In this document: positions 6,687-7,711 of the stretch, one piece after another
Numbering within the stretch: position 1 is the first letter of the stretch
Layout of the letters: each line of letters starts with the position of its first letter
Assembly: GCA_028290305.1 (NCBI GenBank)
Contig: JAQGKC010000395.1
Span: 1-7,711, forward strand
From: Bradyrhizobium sp.
GTDB lineage: Bacteria > Pseudomonadota > Alphaproteobacteria > Rhizobiales > Xanthobacteraceae
Direction: 5' to 3'
DNA: 7,711 bases
Made by a program: the position numbers and the translations under genes
Notes under the pieces: model-generated
The model's database searches: none
Told to the model about the DNA's origin: nothing
The model's input: the letters and a program-made list of their open reading frames with translations, nothing else

Positions 6687-7637
6687 ATGCTCTCTGCCAA
6701 CCGGCCGGCGACCCGGCTTGCCACGCGGCTTTCGTTTCTAGTGGCGGGTTTCGGCATCGCGTGCTGGGCGCCGCTCGTGCCGTTCGCGAAGCAGCGGCTG
6801 GCCATTGATGATGCGACCCTTGGGTTGCTCCTGCTTTGCCTGGGGATTGGGTCGGTCGTCGCCATGCCGTTGACCGGCAGCTTGAGTGCTCGGTACGGCA
6901 GCAAGACGATTATCATTATAGGCGGGCTTGGCCTTGCCGTCCTTCTACCCTTGCTGCCGATCGCCAACTCGCCCTCGACGCTGGGATTGTCTCTCTTCGT
7001 GTTCGGCGCCTCGCTTGGCTCCATCGACGTCGCCATGAACATTCATGCGGTCGAAGTGGAACGTGCGGCAGGACGCCCGCTAATGTCAGGCTTTCACGCA
7101 CTCTTCAGTGTTGGTGGTTTCGCCGGATCCACTTTGGTGACCTCTTTGCTTTCGCTGCGCCTCGGAACGCTCGCGAGTACGCTAATCTGCTCGGTCCTGA
7201 TGCTGATCGCGATGCTCGTCGCCTGGCCCCGTCTGCTCCGATCGGCGCAAGCGCAGGACGGGCCGCTGTTCGTCCTGCCCCGCGGAATTGTACTGTCGCT
7301 CGCTGTGCTCGCAGCTATCGCCTTCCTCGTCGAAGGCGCACTCCTCGACTGGGGCGCGTTGCTGGTCATCGGCGCGGGGTTAGTCCCCGAGGTGCATGGC
7401 GGGGTAGGCTATATTCTTTTCTCGATCGCAATGACAGCCGGTCGATTTGGCGGAGACGCTGTCGTCGCGCGCGTCGGGGATCGCGCCACGCTATTCTGGG
7501 GAAGCCTTCTGGCCGTCGCAGGCTTCGCGGTCCTGCTGATCGCGCCCGTGGCGGCAATCGCGATCCCCGGTTTTCTTCTCATTGGCCTAGCCCAACTTTC
7601 CCAACTGAGGGGTAACGCAGCCAAATATTCCTTATGA
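6687..7637 (+). pseudogene. MFS transporter (YbjJ-like type), C-terminally truncated, probably decaying
   Basis: The frame encodes 316 residues of an integral membrane transporter with about ten hydrophobic segments. Features are PLVPFAKQRLAIDDATLGLL (29-48), the MFS motif-A-like loop GSLSARYGSKT (64-74) between helices 2 and 3, DVAMNIHAVEVER (114-126), the long central loop about 180-200, and GYILFSIAMTAGRFGGD (241-257). Relatives I recall run 380-400 residues with twelve helices. Here the similarity ends near FLLIGL (296-301) and the last residues are unrelated before TGA at 7635-7637. Beyond that, other frames contain segments resembling the missing part, such as AGTDGFAIAPAAV in 7671-7711, so small indels probably broke the gene. 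The ATG at 6687 has only a weak GGAG (6674-6677) nine bases upstream. The substrate is unknown. It could still make a shortened protein, but loss of the last two helices would normally abolish transport. Confidence 0.72.
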
Positions 7638-7711
7638 ATCAAGGGCCATGGTCAAAGAGTCTTCACTACGAGGCCGGGACTGACGGCTTCGCGATCGCGC
7701 CCGCCGCGGTA
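7638..7711 (+). pseudogene. Out-of-frame residue of the MFS C-terminus
   Basis: Past the early stop, one frame reads AGTDGFAIAPAAV up to the window end, similar in pattern to the GYxGxxxGPAAxGF stretch of helix 11 in related transporters. Another frame reads QPNIPYESRAMV, where relatives have a QxxMPxxLAxxAV-like segment. The alternation of frames suggests two or more indels. The match is short and from memory. Confidence 0.4.

Noticed and set aside
6836..7615. 259-codon plus-strand frame inside the MFS gene
   Set aside because: It is arginine-rich and non-hydrophobic, typical of a shifted frame in a GC-rich gene; the overlapping frame has clear MFS motifs.
1..7711. CRISPR array, tRNA or rRNA gene
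   Set aside because: I saw no regularly spaced repeats and no cloverleaf or conserved rRNA sequence on either strand.

Overview
This window looks like an accessory region from an alphaproteobacterium of the Rhizobiales (Rhizobium/Mesorhizobium/Bradyrhizobium type). The call rests on GC-rich coding sequence, an integrase-core transposase of a type I associate with rhizobial symbiotic and plasmid regions, and close resemblance of the dehydrogenase, substrate-binding and MFS proteins to rhizobial families as I remember them. No database search was run, so the genus is not established.

Left part (1 to about 1540) is mobile-element debris. A DDE transposase on the minus strand runs off the left edge. 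Next to it is a scar in which the first ~80 codons of an MDR-type (zinc-type alcohol dehydrogenase/quinone oxidoreductase) gene, still carrying a good ribosome binding site, run in frame into a fragment of a tyrosine recombinase that is frameshifted and stopped. A 387-base stretch with no recognisable gene follows.

The centre (1927 to 6243) is the interesting block. It starts with a 567-residue protein whose N-terminal domain matches the UGSC (seleno)protein type, with cysteine (C-G-A-C) in place of the usual U-G-S-C, fused to a large C-terminal domain of unknown function. It converges on a minus-strand AraC-family regulator. The regulator is divergent, across 422-428 bases, from a periplasmic branched-chain-amino-acid-type ABC substrate-binding protein. 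No permease or ATPase gene is present in the window. A plausible reading is a small regulon for sensing, capturing and processing an unknown small molecule, but the substrate cannot be read from the sequence.

The right part has a 443-base gap without a recognised gene, then an MFS transporter of the YbjJ-like type. It ends early at 316 residues and is followed by out-of-frame sequence that resembles the missing C-terminus, so it is probably decaying. Both flanks therefore show gene erosion around a central block whose three genes look intact.
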